Shown piece after piece: positions 6,738 through 13,823 of a stretch of DNA of 13,869 nucleotides. The translations under genes were made by a program, and so were the position numbers. The notes below the pieces were generated by a model, which was not told where the DNA came from, made no database searches, and worked only from the letters and a program-made list of their open reading frames with translations. The DNA is from Anaerovoracaceae bacterium. Lineage in GTDB: Bacteria > Bacillota > Clostridia > Peptostreptococcales > Anaerovoracaceae. The stretch is taken from contig JASBYX010000036.1 in assembly GCA_029983755.1 (NCBI GenBank), forward strand, positions 1 to 13,869. The letters run 5' to 3'. Each line of letters starts with the position of its first letter. Position 1 is the first letter of the stretch.

Positions 6738-7520
6738 TTGGGAAAGGCAATTGCTATATTTAATCAGAAAGGTGGAGTTGGAAAGACAACCACGAACATT
6801 AATTTGGGAGCATGCTTGGCTATGAGGAACAAGAGGGTTCTTATGCTGGATATTGATCCTCAGGGTAACAGCACAAGCGGTGTTGGAATTTCCAAAAGAG
6901 ATTTAGATTACACTGTTTACGAGCTTCTCATAGATAATAATTTTGACACTAGACATGCCATAAGAGGAACGTCCATCAAAGGTCTTGACATTATCCCTGC
7001 AAGTGTTGATTTAGCAGGGGCGGAAATCGAGCTTGTCGCCCTTGAAGGAAGGGAGCAAAGACTCAAAAACGCAATAGATCAGGTGCGAGATGAGTATGAC
7101 TATATATTTGTTGATTGCCCACCTTCCCTTGGACTTCTGACTATAAACTCTCTGACAGCAGTTGAAAGCGTTTTGGTTCCCATTCAGTGCGAGTTCTATG
7201 CACTGGAAGGTGTCAGCCAGCTTGTAAACACCATTGAACTGGTAAAGAAGAATCTAAATAAGAATCTTGAAATTGAGGGGGTAATCCTCAGCATGTTTGA
7301 CGGAAGAACCAACCTTTCCGCACAGGTTGTTCAAGAAGTGAAGAAATATTTTGGATCCAAGGTTTATTCAACAGTCATCCCAAGGAATATAAGACTTGCC
7401 GAGGCTCCTAGCTATGGCATGGCAATTACAGAATATGATCCTAAATCTAAAGGCGCAGAAGCCTATATGGATTTTGCTGATGAGTTTTTAGAGTGGGAGG
7501 AAGAACGCAATGAAAAATAA
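6738..7520 (+). CDS. parA: Chromosome partitioning ATPase ParA (Soj)
   Basis: A 260-residue MinD/ParA-type ATPase of the short Soj class, with no N-terminal helix-turn-helix. It binds DNA non-specifically as an ATP dimer and works with ParB-parS in origin segregation; in Bacillus it also modulates DnaA. The deviant Walker A motif KGGVGKTT is at residues 11-18 with its signature lysine. The A' motif LDIDPQGN (37-44) contains D40. Walker B is FVDCPPSLG (124-132) with D126. Translation begins at a TTG codon supported by AGGAGG (6724-6729). The end overlaps parB by 11 bases and encodes the terminal residues NEK. A candidate promoter and a parS site lie just upstream. Confidence 0.97.
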   Translation: MGKAIAIFNQKGGVGKTTTNINLGACLAMRNKRVLMLDIDPQGNSTSGVGISKRDLDYTVYELLIDNNFDTRHAIRGTSIKGLDIIPASVDLAGAEIELVALEGREQRLKNAIDQVRDEYDYIFVDCPPSLGLLTINSLTAVESVLVPIQCEFYALEGVSQLVNTIELVKKNLNKNLEIEGVILSMFDGRTNLSAQVVQEVKKYFGSKVYSTVIPRNIRLAEAPSYGMAITEYDPKSKGAEAYMDFADEFLEWEEERNEK

Positions 7521-8424
7521 GAAAGGTGGCCTTGGAATGGGTCTGGATGCCCTTTTTGAAAACAGGGCGCCTATCAAAGAACCTCAGAACATGGAGGCTG
7601 ATAACACCGGTGCAGACGGCGAGGAGAAAGTGCCAGGATCGGTGGAGTCTGTGGTGTATGTAGATATAAACGACATTAAGCCTAACGAGAATCAACCGAG
7701 AAAGCATTTTGATGAGGAGAAAATCAAAGAGCTTTCTGCATCTATACTAGAACACGGGATAATTCAACCTCTTGTGCTCAGAAAACTTGATGACAAAAGA
7801 TACGAAATCGTAGCTGGCGAGAGAAGATGGAGAGCAGCCCGCGCCGCAGGTTTGGAAAAGGTACCTTCAATCATTAGAACCTTCACAGATGAAGAAAATA
7901 TGGTGATCGCTATCATTGAAAATATGCAGCGAGAGGATCTCAACTCTATTGAAGAAGCAGAAGGTCTGAGACAGATGATTGAAACCTATGGATTTACTCA
8001 GGAAGAGGTAAGCCGTAGCGTAAGCAAGAGCAGGCCCTATATAACCAACGCTTTAAGACTTTTAAAGTTGCCAAAATCCGTGCAAACAGAGCTTGCTGAG
8101 GGAAGAATATCTCCGGGGCATGGCAGAGCTCTTTTGGCAGCAAAAGACGCTCACATTCAAGAAAAACTCTGTAAGAGAATCATAAAGGAAGGACTGTCTG
8201 TAAGACGTACAGAGGAGTTAGCTTCCGGTGCAAAGAGAGAAAAAAGAGAGAAAAAAATAACTCAAAGAGATCCTAATATAATGCGAGTTGAAAGAGAACT
8301 CAAAGAGATATACGGAACAAAAATATCTATTCTACCAAAAGGGAAAAAGGGAATGTTGCAGTTAGAGTATTACGGAGAGGAAGAACTAAATAGACTGATA
8401 GACATGTTGAAATCAGTCAAGTAA
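7510..8424 (+). CDS. parB: Chromosome partitioning protein ParB (Spo0J)
   Basis: A 304-residue ParB/Spo0J, the CTP-dependent clamp that loads at parS, spreads along DNA and recruits SMC. The N-terminal GLGMGLDALF (7-16) is the segment that stimulates ParA ATPase in homologues. A non-conserved linker of about 30 residues follows. The CTPase domain shows IKPNENQPRKHFD (56-68), GERRWRAAR (103-111) and ENMQRE (137-142), the CTP-contacting boxes. The parS-recognising helix-turn-helix covers about 161-183 (YGFTQEEVSRSVSKSRPYITN). The C-terminal dimerisation domain is present. The ATG overlaps the parA stop by 11 bases and has GGGAGG at 7495-7500. Two matching parS sites lie 5' and 3' of the gene pair. 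Confidence 0.97.
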   Translation: MKNKKGGLGMGLDALFENRAPIKEPQNMEADNTGADGEEKVPGSVESVVYVDINDIKPNENQPRKHFDEEKIKELSASILEHGIIQPLVLRKLDDKRYEIVAGERRWRAARAAGLEKVPSIIRTFTDEENMVIAIIENMQREDLNSIEEAEGLRQMIETYGFTQEEVSRSVSKSRPYITNALRLLKLPKSVQTELAEGRISPGHGRALLAAKDAHIQEKLCKRIIKEGLSVRRTEELASGAKREKREKKITQRDPNIMRVERELKEIYGTKISILPKGKKGMLQLEYYGEEELNRLIDMLKSVK

Positions 8425-8429
8425 AATGA

Positions 8430-8445
8430 TGTTTCACGTGAAACA
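8430..8445. promoter_or_regulatory. parS: parS centromere site downstream of parB
   Basis: A second perfect TGTTTCACGTGAAACA palindrome, with the same flanking A and T (18-bp palindrome 8429-8446) as the copy at 6625. It starts 5 bases after the parB stop and ends 18 bases before the proposed gdpP start. I found no other CACGTG-centred site in the window. Confidence 0.96.
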
Positions 8446-8453
8446 TGAGTGAT

Positions 8454-8458
8454 GGAGG
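8454..8458 (+). promoter_or_regulatory. Shine-Dalgarno site that fixes the gdpP start
   Basis: GGAGG lies 5 bases before the ATG at 8464. The earlier in-frame GTG (8449) and ATG (8452) overlap or precede this site and so cannot use it. An in-frame TGA at 8446-8448 rules out any further upstream extension. Confidence 0.75.
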
Positions 8459-8463
8459 CAGCA

Positions 8464-10272
8464 ATGACTGAGAAGAATTCAAGAACGGGCTCAGAAACAA
8501 CTGAGGAAATGGACATTCTTGATAGAAAACTGAATAAATTACCTAGAAAAAACTCCGATTCACCCTTTCCAAATTGCAAGGTTGACAGCAATGGTAAGAT
8601 AGAGTTTGCCAATGAGTTTATAGATCAAGTATTTTTGTACGATGACCTTGAGGATATGGACTTCTTCGGTCTTACAGGGATTAAAATGGAGACTTTGGAA
8701 GAAATTTCCAACGCTGGGAAGCGAGTGACCTTAGAGAGAAATGGACGAATTTTTAGAATACTCGCAAAACCCGAGTGTGAGGGAGCCTTTGTTGTAACAT
8801 TTGAGGATATAACAGCTTATGAAGATATCCGTCAAAAATACATCGACAATCGAGGATGTATGGCTAGAATCAGCATAGACAATTACGAAGAACTCCTTGC
8901 AAGGGTAACAATAGAACAGCGAAACCAGGTAATAAGCTCCATAAATACATTGATCACAGAGTGGTCTAGGGAAATGAAATCTTCACTTAACAAGCTAAAG
9001 GAAGATGAATTTATTCTTTTCTTCCCTTACTATAAGCTTGAAATGGCAATGGAGAACAAATTTGAGATTCTTGACAAGGTGAGAGCTGTGGAGACAGGAG
9101 CGGATTTTCCGTTGAGTCTCAGCATTGGCATTGGCGCCGGTGGAGATGATATGCAGGATACAGAGAACCTGGCCAACAGTGCAATAGATCTGGCTTTGGG
9201 AAGAGGTGGAGATCAGGCGGTAGTTAAGACAGAAGACAAGACCACTTACTATGGAGGTAAGACTCAGGCAAGGGAGAAATCAAACAAAGGAAAATCAAGG
9301 ATTATTGCCCATGCTCTAAAAGTGTTAATTTCGCAAAGTGATCAAATCTTTATAATGGGGCACAGGAATGCAGATATGGATGCCTTTGGAGCTTCACTCG
9401 GAGTTTTCAGGCTGTGTAAACTTGAGAATAAGGATGCAACCATTGTAGTTTCAACGGTGAACAAATCTTTGCGAGATATATACAAAAGTGCAGAAGAGAC
9501 GGAAACCTACACATTTAAAACCGGAGAAAAAGCTCTGGAGATGATTGGGGAAAACGCTCTTGTAATAGTTGTGGATACACATAGAGCAAGCTATGTTGAT
9601 TGTCCTGAGCTTCTTGAGAAAGCAAAGAATATAGTAGTGATTGACCATCACAGGAGGGCTGAAGATTTCATCAAAAATCCCACCCTTCACTATTTGGAAT
9701 CCTATGCATCCTCAACAGCTGAATTGGTGACAGAGATACTTCAGTATTCCGGAGAGAAGAAATTGCTAGTCAAACTGGAAGCAGAAGCTCTTTTGGCAGG
9801 AATGACAATAGATACGAACAGATTTGCAGTCAAGACAGGAGTCAGAACCTTTGAGGCGGCAGCTTATCTGAGAAGATCGGGAGCAGATACCACGGAGGTC
9901 AAGAGGTTTTTTCAGACGGATTTAGAATCCTTTAAGATTAAATCTCAGTGCATCAATGATGCTGTTTTCCTTGATGAAGGTATTGCAATGTCAATATGTA
10001 AGGGGCAAGATGAGGATGTGCAGGTTATAAACTCAACTGTTGCAGATGAGCTACTTACGATTAAAGGCATTAAGGCATCTTTCGTTGCAGGAAGAAATAA
10101 ACAGGGAACCACAGTAATAAGTGCAAGATCCCTTGGTGATGTTAATGTACAGCTCATAATGGAGAATCTCGGAGGTGGAGGCCACCTGACGACAGCGGGA
10201 GCACAGTCAGAAGAGTTGACTCCTGAAGAAATTTTAGGAAAGGTCAAGGAGCAGGTACTTACTAAGGCGTAG
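8464..10272 (+). CDS. gdpP: c-di-AMP phosphodiesterase GdpP-like (PAS, degenerate GGDEF, DHH-DHHA1), without membrane helices
   Basis: A 602-residue protein with the GdpP/YybT soluble layout: a PAS-like region (about 35-120), a degenerate GGDEF domain (about 130-255; KEDEF around 180 where GGDEF is expected), a DHH domain and a DHHA1 domain. The metal-binding DHH motifs are intact: GHRNADMDAFGAS (H300, D304, D306), VDTHR (D371), IDHHRR (394-396) and the second-half D450. The DHHA1 signature GGGGHLTTAGA is at 570-580. GdpP hydrolyses c-di-AMP, controlling potassium balance and wall homeostasis. The two N-terminal transmembrane helices of typical GdpP (about 650-660 residues) are absent. The start was set to the ATG with GGAGG; starts at 8449 or 8452 would add only 4-5 residues. 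rplI follows, as in Bacillus. Confidence 0.9.
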   Translation: MTEKNSRTGSETTEEMDILDRKLNKLPRKNSDSPFPNCKVDSNGKIEFANEFIDQVFLYDDLEDMDFFGLTGIKMETLEEISNAGKRVTLERNGRIFRILAKPECEGAFVVTFEDITAYEDIRQKYIDNRGCMARISIDNYEELLARVTIEQRNQVISSINTLITEWSREMKSSLNKLKEDEFILFFPYYKLEMAMENKFEILDKVRAVETGADFPLSLSIGIGAGGDDMQDTENLANSAIDLALGRGGDQAVVKTEDKTTYYGGKTQAREKSNKGKSRIIAHALKVLISQSDQIFIMGHRNADMDAFGASLGVFRLCKLENKDATIVVSTVNKSLRDIYKSAEETETYTFKTGEKALEMIGENALVIVVDTHRASYVDCPELLEKAKNIVVIDHHRRAEDFIKNPTLHYLESYASSTAELVTEILQYSGEKKLLVKLEAEALLAGMTIDTNRFAVKTGVRTFEAAAYLRRSGADTTEVKRFFQTDLESFKIKSQCINDAVFLDEGIAMSICKGQDEDVQVINSTVADELLTIKGIKASFVAGRNKQGTTVISARSLGDVNVQLIMENLGGGGHLTTAGAQSEELTPEEILGKVKEQVLTKA

Positions 10273-10280
10273 AGATTTAC

Positions 10281-10306
10281 AGACCAGTATAATAGACCAG
10301 TATAAT
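10281..10306 (+). repeat. Tandem 13-bp duplication carrying TATAAT, upstream of rplI
   Basis: AGACCAGTATAAT occurs twice head to tail (10281-10293 and 10294-10306) in the 48-base gap between gdpP and rplI. Each copy ends in a perfect -10-like hexamer. TTTACA (10276-10281) lies 19 bases upstream of the second TATAAT, but transcription from it would begin inside the rplI Shine-Dalgarno site. Promoter activity is therefore doubtful; the duplication itself is certain. Confidence 0.9.
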
Positions 10307-10320
10307 AACGGAGGAATCAA

Positions 10321-10770
10321 ATGATTGTTATATTAAAGAAAGATGTTAAAGGAACAGGGAAAGCAGGAGATGTAATTAAAGTAAGCCCGGGATACGCCAG
10401 AAACATGTTAATTCCAAAGGGTTTGGCGGTAGAAGCTACCGAGGGAAACGTAAGGAACCTGGAGAAGCAGAAGAAACTTCAGGCAGAAAAACAGGCAGAA
10501 GAGAAGGCTGCAGCAGAGGAACTAGCGAACAAGCTTTCTAAGGAAACCATTGTCATTAAAACTAAAGCAGGGGAAGGTGGAAGGCTCTTTGGCTCAATTA
10601 CAAACAAAGACATATCAGAAGCCATAGAAAAACAGATGAATGTCAAGATTGATAGAAGGAAAATTGTTTTGGACAGTCCTATCAAGGAACTTGGAGTCAC
10701 ACAGGTCGAGGTAAAGCTGTATCCGGAAGTTACGGGAAAAGTTAAGGTAGATGTAAAAGAGGAAGCATAA
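10321..10770 (+). CDS. rplI: Large ribosomal subunit protein bL9
   Basis: A 149-residue ribosomal protein of the 50S subunit that binds 23S rRNA near the L1 stalk. The N-terminal domain is clear: MIVILKKDVKGTGKAGDVIKV, with the signature GYARNMLIPKGLA at about residues 24-36. A long Lys/Glu/Ala-rich connecting helix follows (about 41-75), then the C-terminal domain, including GGRLFGSITNKDI. Length is typical (147-150). SD GGAGG (10310-10314) supports the start. The TAA stop overlaps the dnaB ATG by one base (TAATG), pointing to translational coupling with the helicase, an order shared with Bacillus. Confidence 0.97.
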   Translation: MIVILKKDVKGTGKAGDVIKVSPGYARNMLIPKGLAVEATEGNVRNLEKQKKLQAEKQAEEKAAAEELANKLSKETIVIKTKAGEGGRLFGSITNKDISEAIEKQMNVKIDRRKIVLDSPIKELGVTQVEVKLYPEVTGKVKVDVKEEA

Positions 10771-12104
10771 TGGCAGGTAGAATACCACCACAAGACCTAA
10801 ATGCCGAGAGAACAGCTCTTGGAGCTATACTCCTCAGAGGCGAGGAGGCCTTTACAGATGTGATAGACTATGCAGGGGAGGAGGATTTTTATGATCCTCA
10901 CAACAGAGAAATCTTCGCTGCAATTAAGGATTTGGCACAAAAGAGCTCTCCCATAGATTTGATAACGGTTTCAGATCAGCTTAAGAAGAGAGGCACTTTA
11001 AAGACTGTCGGAGGCAGAGCATATGTGGGAAGTCTTTCGTCAGATGTTCCCTCAGTTTCCAATGCCTCTGAATACGCAAAGATAGTGCACAACAAGGCGG
11101 TACTCCGCCGCCTGATTCAGATCTCCGGAGACATCGAAACCCAAAGCTACGACGCAAAGATGCCGGCGGAGTCCATTTTAGAAAATGCGGAAAGCGCAAT
11201 TTTCGAAATTGCGCAGTCTCATCAAACCCGCGACTACACCATGATAGGAGAAGTGCTCGTCGCGAACATGGCCAGAATAGACGAAGCCTGCAAGCGAGAA
11301 GGGAAGGTAGGCCTGGAAACAGGATTCATAGACCTGGATAACAAGATTGGAGGATTCCAGAAATCCACACTGAACATCCTGGCAGCCCGTCCGGGAATGG
11401 GAAAAACGGCTCTAGCCCTGAACATTGCAAAAAACGCTGCCAAGAAGGGGAAATCAGTCATGGTGTTTTCTTTGGAAATGGGGAAAGAAGAATTGGGAGC
11501 CAGACTTCATGCTATGGAAGCAAGGATAAGCTCCACCAAGCTGCGAACAGGCGACCTCCTTATAGAGGAGTGGGATCAACTGAATCAAGCCGTGGACGAC
11601 CTGAGCATGAGCAAGCTCGCCATAGATGAGACAGCAGCTATCTCTATTTTGGAGATGAAGAATAAATGCAGAAGATTTAAAGCCAAAAACGGCCTAGATC
11701 TTGTAATAGTAGACTACCTTCAGCTCATGGAAGCAGAAGGGGAAAACCGTCAACAGGAAGTGAGCAAACTTTCCAGAAACCTCAAATTGATGTCCAAGGA
11801 GATGGATTGCCCATTCCTGGTACTTTCTCAGCTCTCCAGAGGTCCGGAGGCCAGAACCGACAAGAGACCCCTGCTCTCTGACCTTAGAGAATCAGGATCC
11901 ATAGAGCAAGACGCAGACATTGTAATGTTTCTGTATAATGATGAATACTATAATGGTGACGAATCCGACGAGAAGGGAATTACCGAGGTACATATTGCCA
12001 AGCACAGAGCCGGCCCTACCGGAACCATCAAATTAGGATGGAGGGCAGAGTATACGGAATTTGTCAACCTCACCAAGGAAGCTCACCTAAGAGGATTAGA
12101 ATGA
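10770..12104 (+). CDS. dnaB: Replicative DNA helicase (DnaB family; called DnaC in Bacillus subtilis)
   Basis: A 444-residue hexameric fork helicase. The N-terminal domain (about 8-110) opens with PPQDLNAERTALGAILL, typical of the family, and mediates ring assembly and primase contact. The RecA-like domain has Walker A ARPGMGKT (206-213), FSLEMGKEEL (233-242), Walker B LVIVDYLQLM (311-320, D315), the SQLSRGPEAR block and the late motif AKHRAGPTGTIKLGW (410-424). Length is normal and no intein is present. The gene begins by one-base overlap with rplI and ends by an ATGA overlap with the next gene, so helicase and its likely cofactor are co-translated. A GC-richer segment at about 11090-11430 includes a perfect 9-bp stem hairpin. 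Confidence 0.97.
   Translation: MAGRIPPQDLNAERTALGAILLRGEEAFTDVIDYAGEEDFYDPHNREIFAAIKDLAQKSSPIDLITVSDQLKKRGTLKTVGGRAYVGSLSSDVPSVSNASEYAKIVHNKAVLRRLIQISGDIETQSYDAKMPAESILENAESAIFEIAQSHQTRDYTMIGEVLVANMARIDEACKREGKVGLETGFIDLDNKIGGFQKSTLNILAARPGMGKTALALNIAKNAAKKGKSVMVFSLEMGKEELGARLHAMEARISSTKLRTGDLLIEEWDQLNQAVDDLSMSKLAIDETAAISILEMKNKCRRFKAKNGLDLVIVDYLQLMEAEGENRQQEVSKLSRNLKLMSKEMDCPFLVLSQLSRGPEARTDKRPLLSDLRESGSIEQDADIVMFLYNDEYYNGDESDEKGITEVHIAKHRAGPTGTIKLGWRAEYTEFVNLTKEAHLRGLE
11194..11214 (+). repeat. Perfect hairpin inside dnaB
   Basis: GCGCAATTT (11194-11202) and AAATTGCGC (11206-11214) are perfect inverted repeats around a 3-base TCG loop. They lie in the helicase linker region (around residues 142-149). 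There is no T-tract. The hairpin might be a chance result of the encoded SAIFEIAQ sequence or a real RNA structure. Confidence 0.7.
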
Positions 12105-13417
12105 AATACGTAATCGAACCAACAAACGATTTTTTTCTAAAAGATACTAATATCGAAAACCTTTTCATTAGCGAATACATGATAAGTGCCCCAAGCGACT
12201 ACGTTAAAGTTTACCTGTTTGGTGCAATGTGCAGCCAGCACGACATGGATCTTGAGACCAAGGTCATGGCATCAACCCTTGGAATCACTGAGGATAAGGT
12301 GCTCAAGGCATGGGAGTACTGGGAAACCATGGGAGCTATCAAAAGGCTATACATCGGAGAAGACGGGGAACTGGACTTTTCCGTGCAATTTCTCAAGCTC
12401 AAAAACAGGTTTTATTCCATAGGCCTTGATACTCCTGGAGAAGATGGAGATGAGAGAGCAGCCGGTAACGAAGAAAACGAAAAAGCCGGGGGAACCAATG
12501 TTTTTGGCAACGAAGAAATCAAGACCCTTATCAAGAATCTGGAAAAAATCATAGGCACTCAGATGACTACCTTCGGTTTTGAAGCTATAATTAATCTGGT
12601 GAACGAAAGACACGCTCAGGTAGATTTGATAGACTATGCGGCCCAGTATTCTGCAAACAGGCAGAAAGGAGACATGCGCTACATAGTCAAGGTGGTTGAA
12701 AACTGGCTTGATAAGGGAATACGTGACAAGGAATCTGCAATCCGATATGTCAGGGAGCACGACGAGAGGCACTTTGTGTATTCCGTAATAATGAAAACCC
12801 TTTTCGGATACGACAGACCTGCAAATCTCGGAGAAAAAGAGATGATGAACAGGTGGCTTGACGAAGAAGGCTTTTCCCTTGAGCGAATCCTTGAGGCCTG
12901 CAAGAAAACCACAGGCATCAGAGAGCCAAACTTCAACTATGTGAACAAGGTATTGGAAGGTTGGAAGAAGGACGGAGCCAAGGAAAAGGCTAAGGAGCAG
13001 AAAGCCTTTGAAGTGACACCTCACGATCTTGAAAACTATCTTCGCTTCTTAAGAGAAGAAGCTCAGACTGCAGCAAAACAGCGAGCTACGGAGTTATACA
13101 GAAGGCATCCGGAGGTTCGTGATGTAGAAAGGCGATTGCAGGAAGCATATAGAGAGAGGATCATCAAAGGTTCAAGAGGAGGAGCAGCCACAAAGGCTGA
13201 ATACGATAAATTAATTCAGGAATTAAAGGGGAAAAAAGAAAGCCTGCTCAAAGAGCTAGGTCTTGGGCCGGACTACCTTGAGCCCAAGTATAAGTGTGAA
13301 ATCTGTTCGGATACGTGCACAACAGAAGAAGGAGTGTGCATATGCAAACCTCTGAGAGTTGCAGAGGCCTGGGAATGGATATTAGGGGGAAGTCATGGAG
13401 AAGAAAGTAAGATATAA
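12101..13417 (+). CDS. DnaD-like replication protein with a DnaC-type C-terminal Cys motif
   Basis: A 438-residue protein. Residues about 1-105 resemble the winged-helix N-terminal domain of DnaD-family primosome proteins. Two DnaD/DnaB C-terminal-type repeats follow (about 137-207 and 222-293), each ending in the family's Y...W motif: YIVKVVENW (194-202) and YVNKVLEGW (280-288). The rest (about 308-420) resembles the start of clostridial DnaC-type helicase loaders: a helical region with ELYRRHPEVRDVERRLQEAY, then LLKELGLGPDYLEPKYKC and a Cys cluster (C399, C402, C406, C413, C415) that may bind zinc. The AAA+ ATPase that normally follows is missing. The start is the ATG in an ATGA overlap with dnaB, preceded by AGAGGA (12090-12095); an upstream in-frame ATG at 12038 lies inside dnaB and is unlikely. 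Likely role: helicase loading at oriC or restart, inferred. Confidence 0.85.
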   Translation: MKYVIEPTNDFFLKDTNIENLFISEYMISAPSDYVKVYLFGAMCSQHDMDLETKVMASTLGITEDKVLKAWEYWETMGAIKRLYIGEDGELDFSVQFLKLKNRFYSIGLDTPGEDGDERAAGNEENEKAGGTNVFGNEEIKTLIKNLEKIIGTQMTTFGFEAIINLVNERHAQVDLIDYAAQYSANRQKGDMRYIVKVVENWLDKGIRDKESAIRYVREHDERHFVYSVIMKTLFGYDRPANLGEKEMMNRWLDEEGFSLERILEACKKTTGIREPNFNYVNKVLEGWKKDGAKEKAKEQKAFEVTPHDLENYLRFLREEAQTAAKQRATELYRRHPEVRDVERRLQEAYRERIIKGSRGGAATKAEYDKLIQELKGKKESLLKELGLGPDYLEPKYKCEICSDTCTTEEGVCICKPLRVAEAWEWILGGSHGEESKI

Positions 13418-13817
13418 CTGGCCGAGGATAATAATTATCATAGCAGTGATAGTTGCCATCGGTTATGCTTTGTTCCTGGCAAAAGATACAGTATCACTCT
13501 TGAAAGAAAACTCCGATTTAAAGAAACAGAACAAACAGCTGACCCAGGAAAAGAAAGATCTGACCAAGGAGCTGAAGAATGTCAACACTCCTGAATACAT
13601 CGAGGAGCAGGCAAAACTTCAGTTGAAACTCATAAGGCCGGGGGAAACTCTGTTCATATTAGGGGATGGAAGCACAGTTCCAAAGGGAGTAACTCCATCA
13701 CCTGATAAGGAAAAGGATAACGGGGAAAATCAGGAACAAGGGGGCGGTGAAACCTCTCCGGATAATCCAAACTCCGAAAACCAAGGGGCTCAGGAAAATG
13801 CAAGCCCTGAAAACTAA
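13395..13817 (+). CDS. divIC: Septum formation initiator, DivIC/FtsB-like protein
   Basis: A 140-residue bitopic membrane protein. A short basic N-terminus is followed by one transmembrane helix (about 11-29), a coiled coil (about 31-62) rich in Lys, Glu, Leu and Gln, and the family motif PEYIEEQAKLQLKLIRPGE (67-85). DivIC/FtsB proteins join FtsL and DivIB/FtsQ in the divisome. Beyond residue 95 is an unusual tail of about 45 residues, rich in Gly, Glu, Asn, Pro and Ser, probably disordered and extracellular. The start overlaps the previous gene by 23 bases and uses AGGGGGA (13384-13390). Assignment to DivIC rather than another FtsB-like paralogue is by topology and motif only. The next gene starts 6 bases later. 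Confidence 0.85.
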   Translation: MEKKVRYNWPRIIIIIAVIVAIGYALFLAKDTVSLLKENSDLKKQNKQLTQEKKDLTKELKNVNTPEYIEEQAKLQLKLIRPGETLFILGDGSTVPKGVTPSPDKEKDNGENQEQGGGETSPDNPNSENQGAQENASPEN

Positions 13818-13823
13818 GATATT

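Noticed and set aside
12038..12100. N-terminal extension of the DnaD-like gene into dnaB
   Set aside because: The added 21 residues come from the out-of-frame end of dnaB, while the ATG at 12101 has a Shine-Dalgarno site, an ATGA overlap and a plausible family N-terminus.
12347..13024. A 225-codon open frame on the minus strand opposite the DnaD-like gene
   Set aside because: It lies entirely antisense to a well-supported gene, has no recognisable domain or good ribosome binding site, and looks like a by-product of codon composition.
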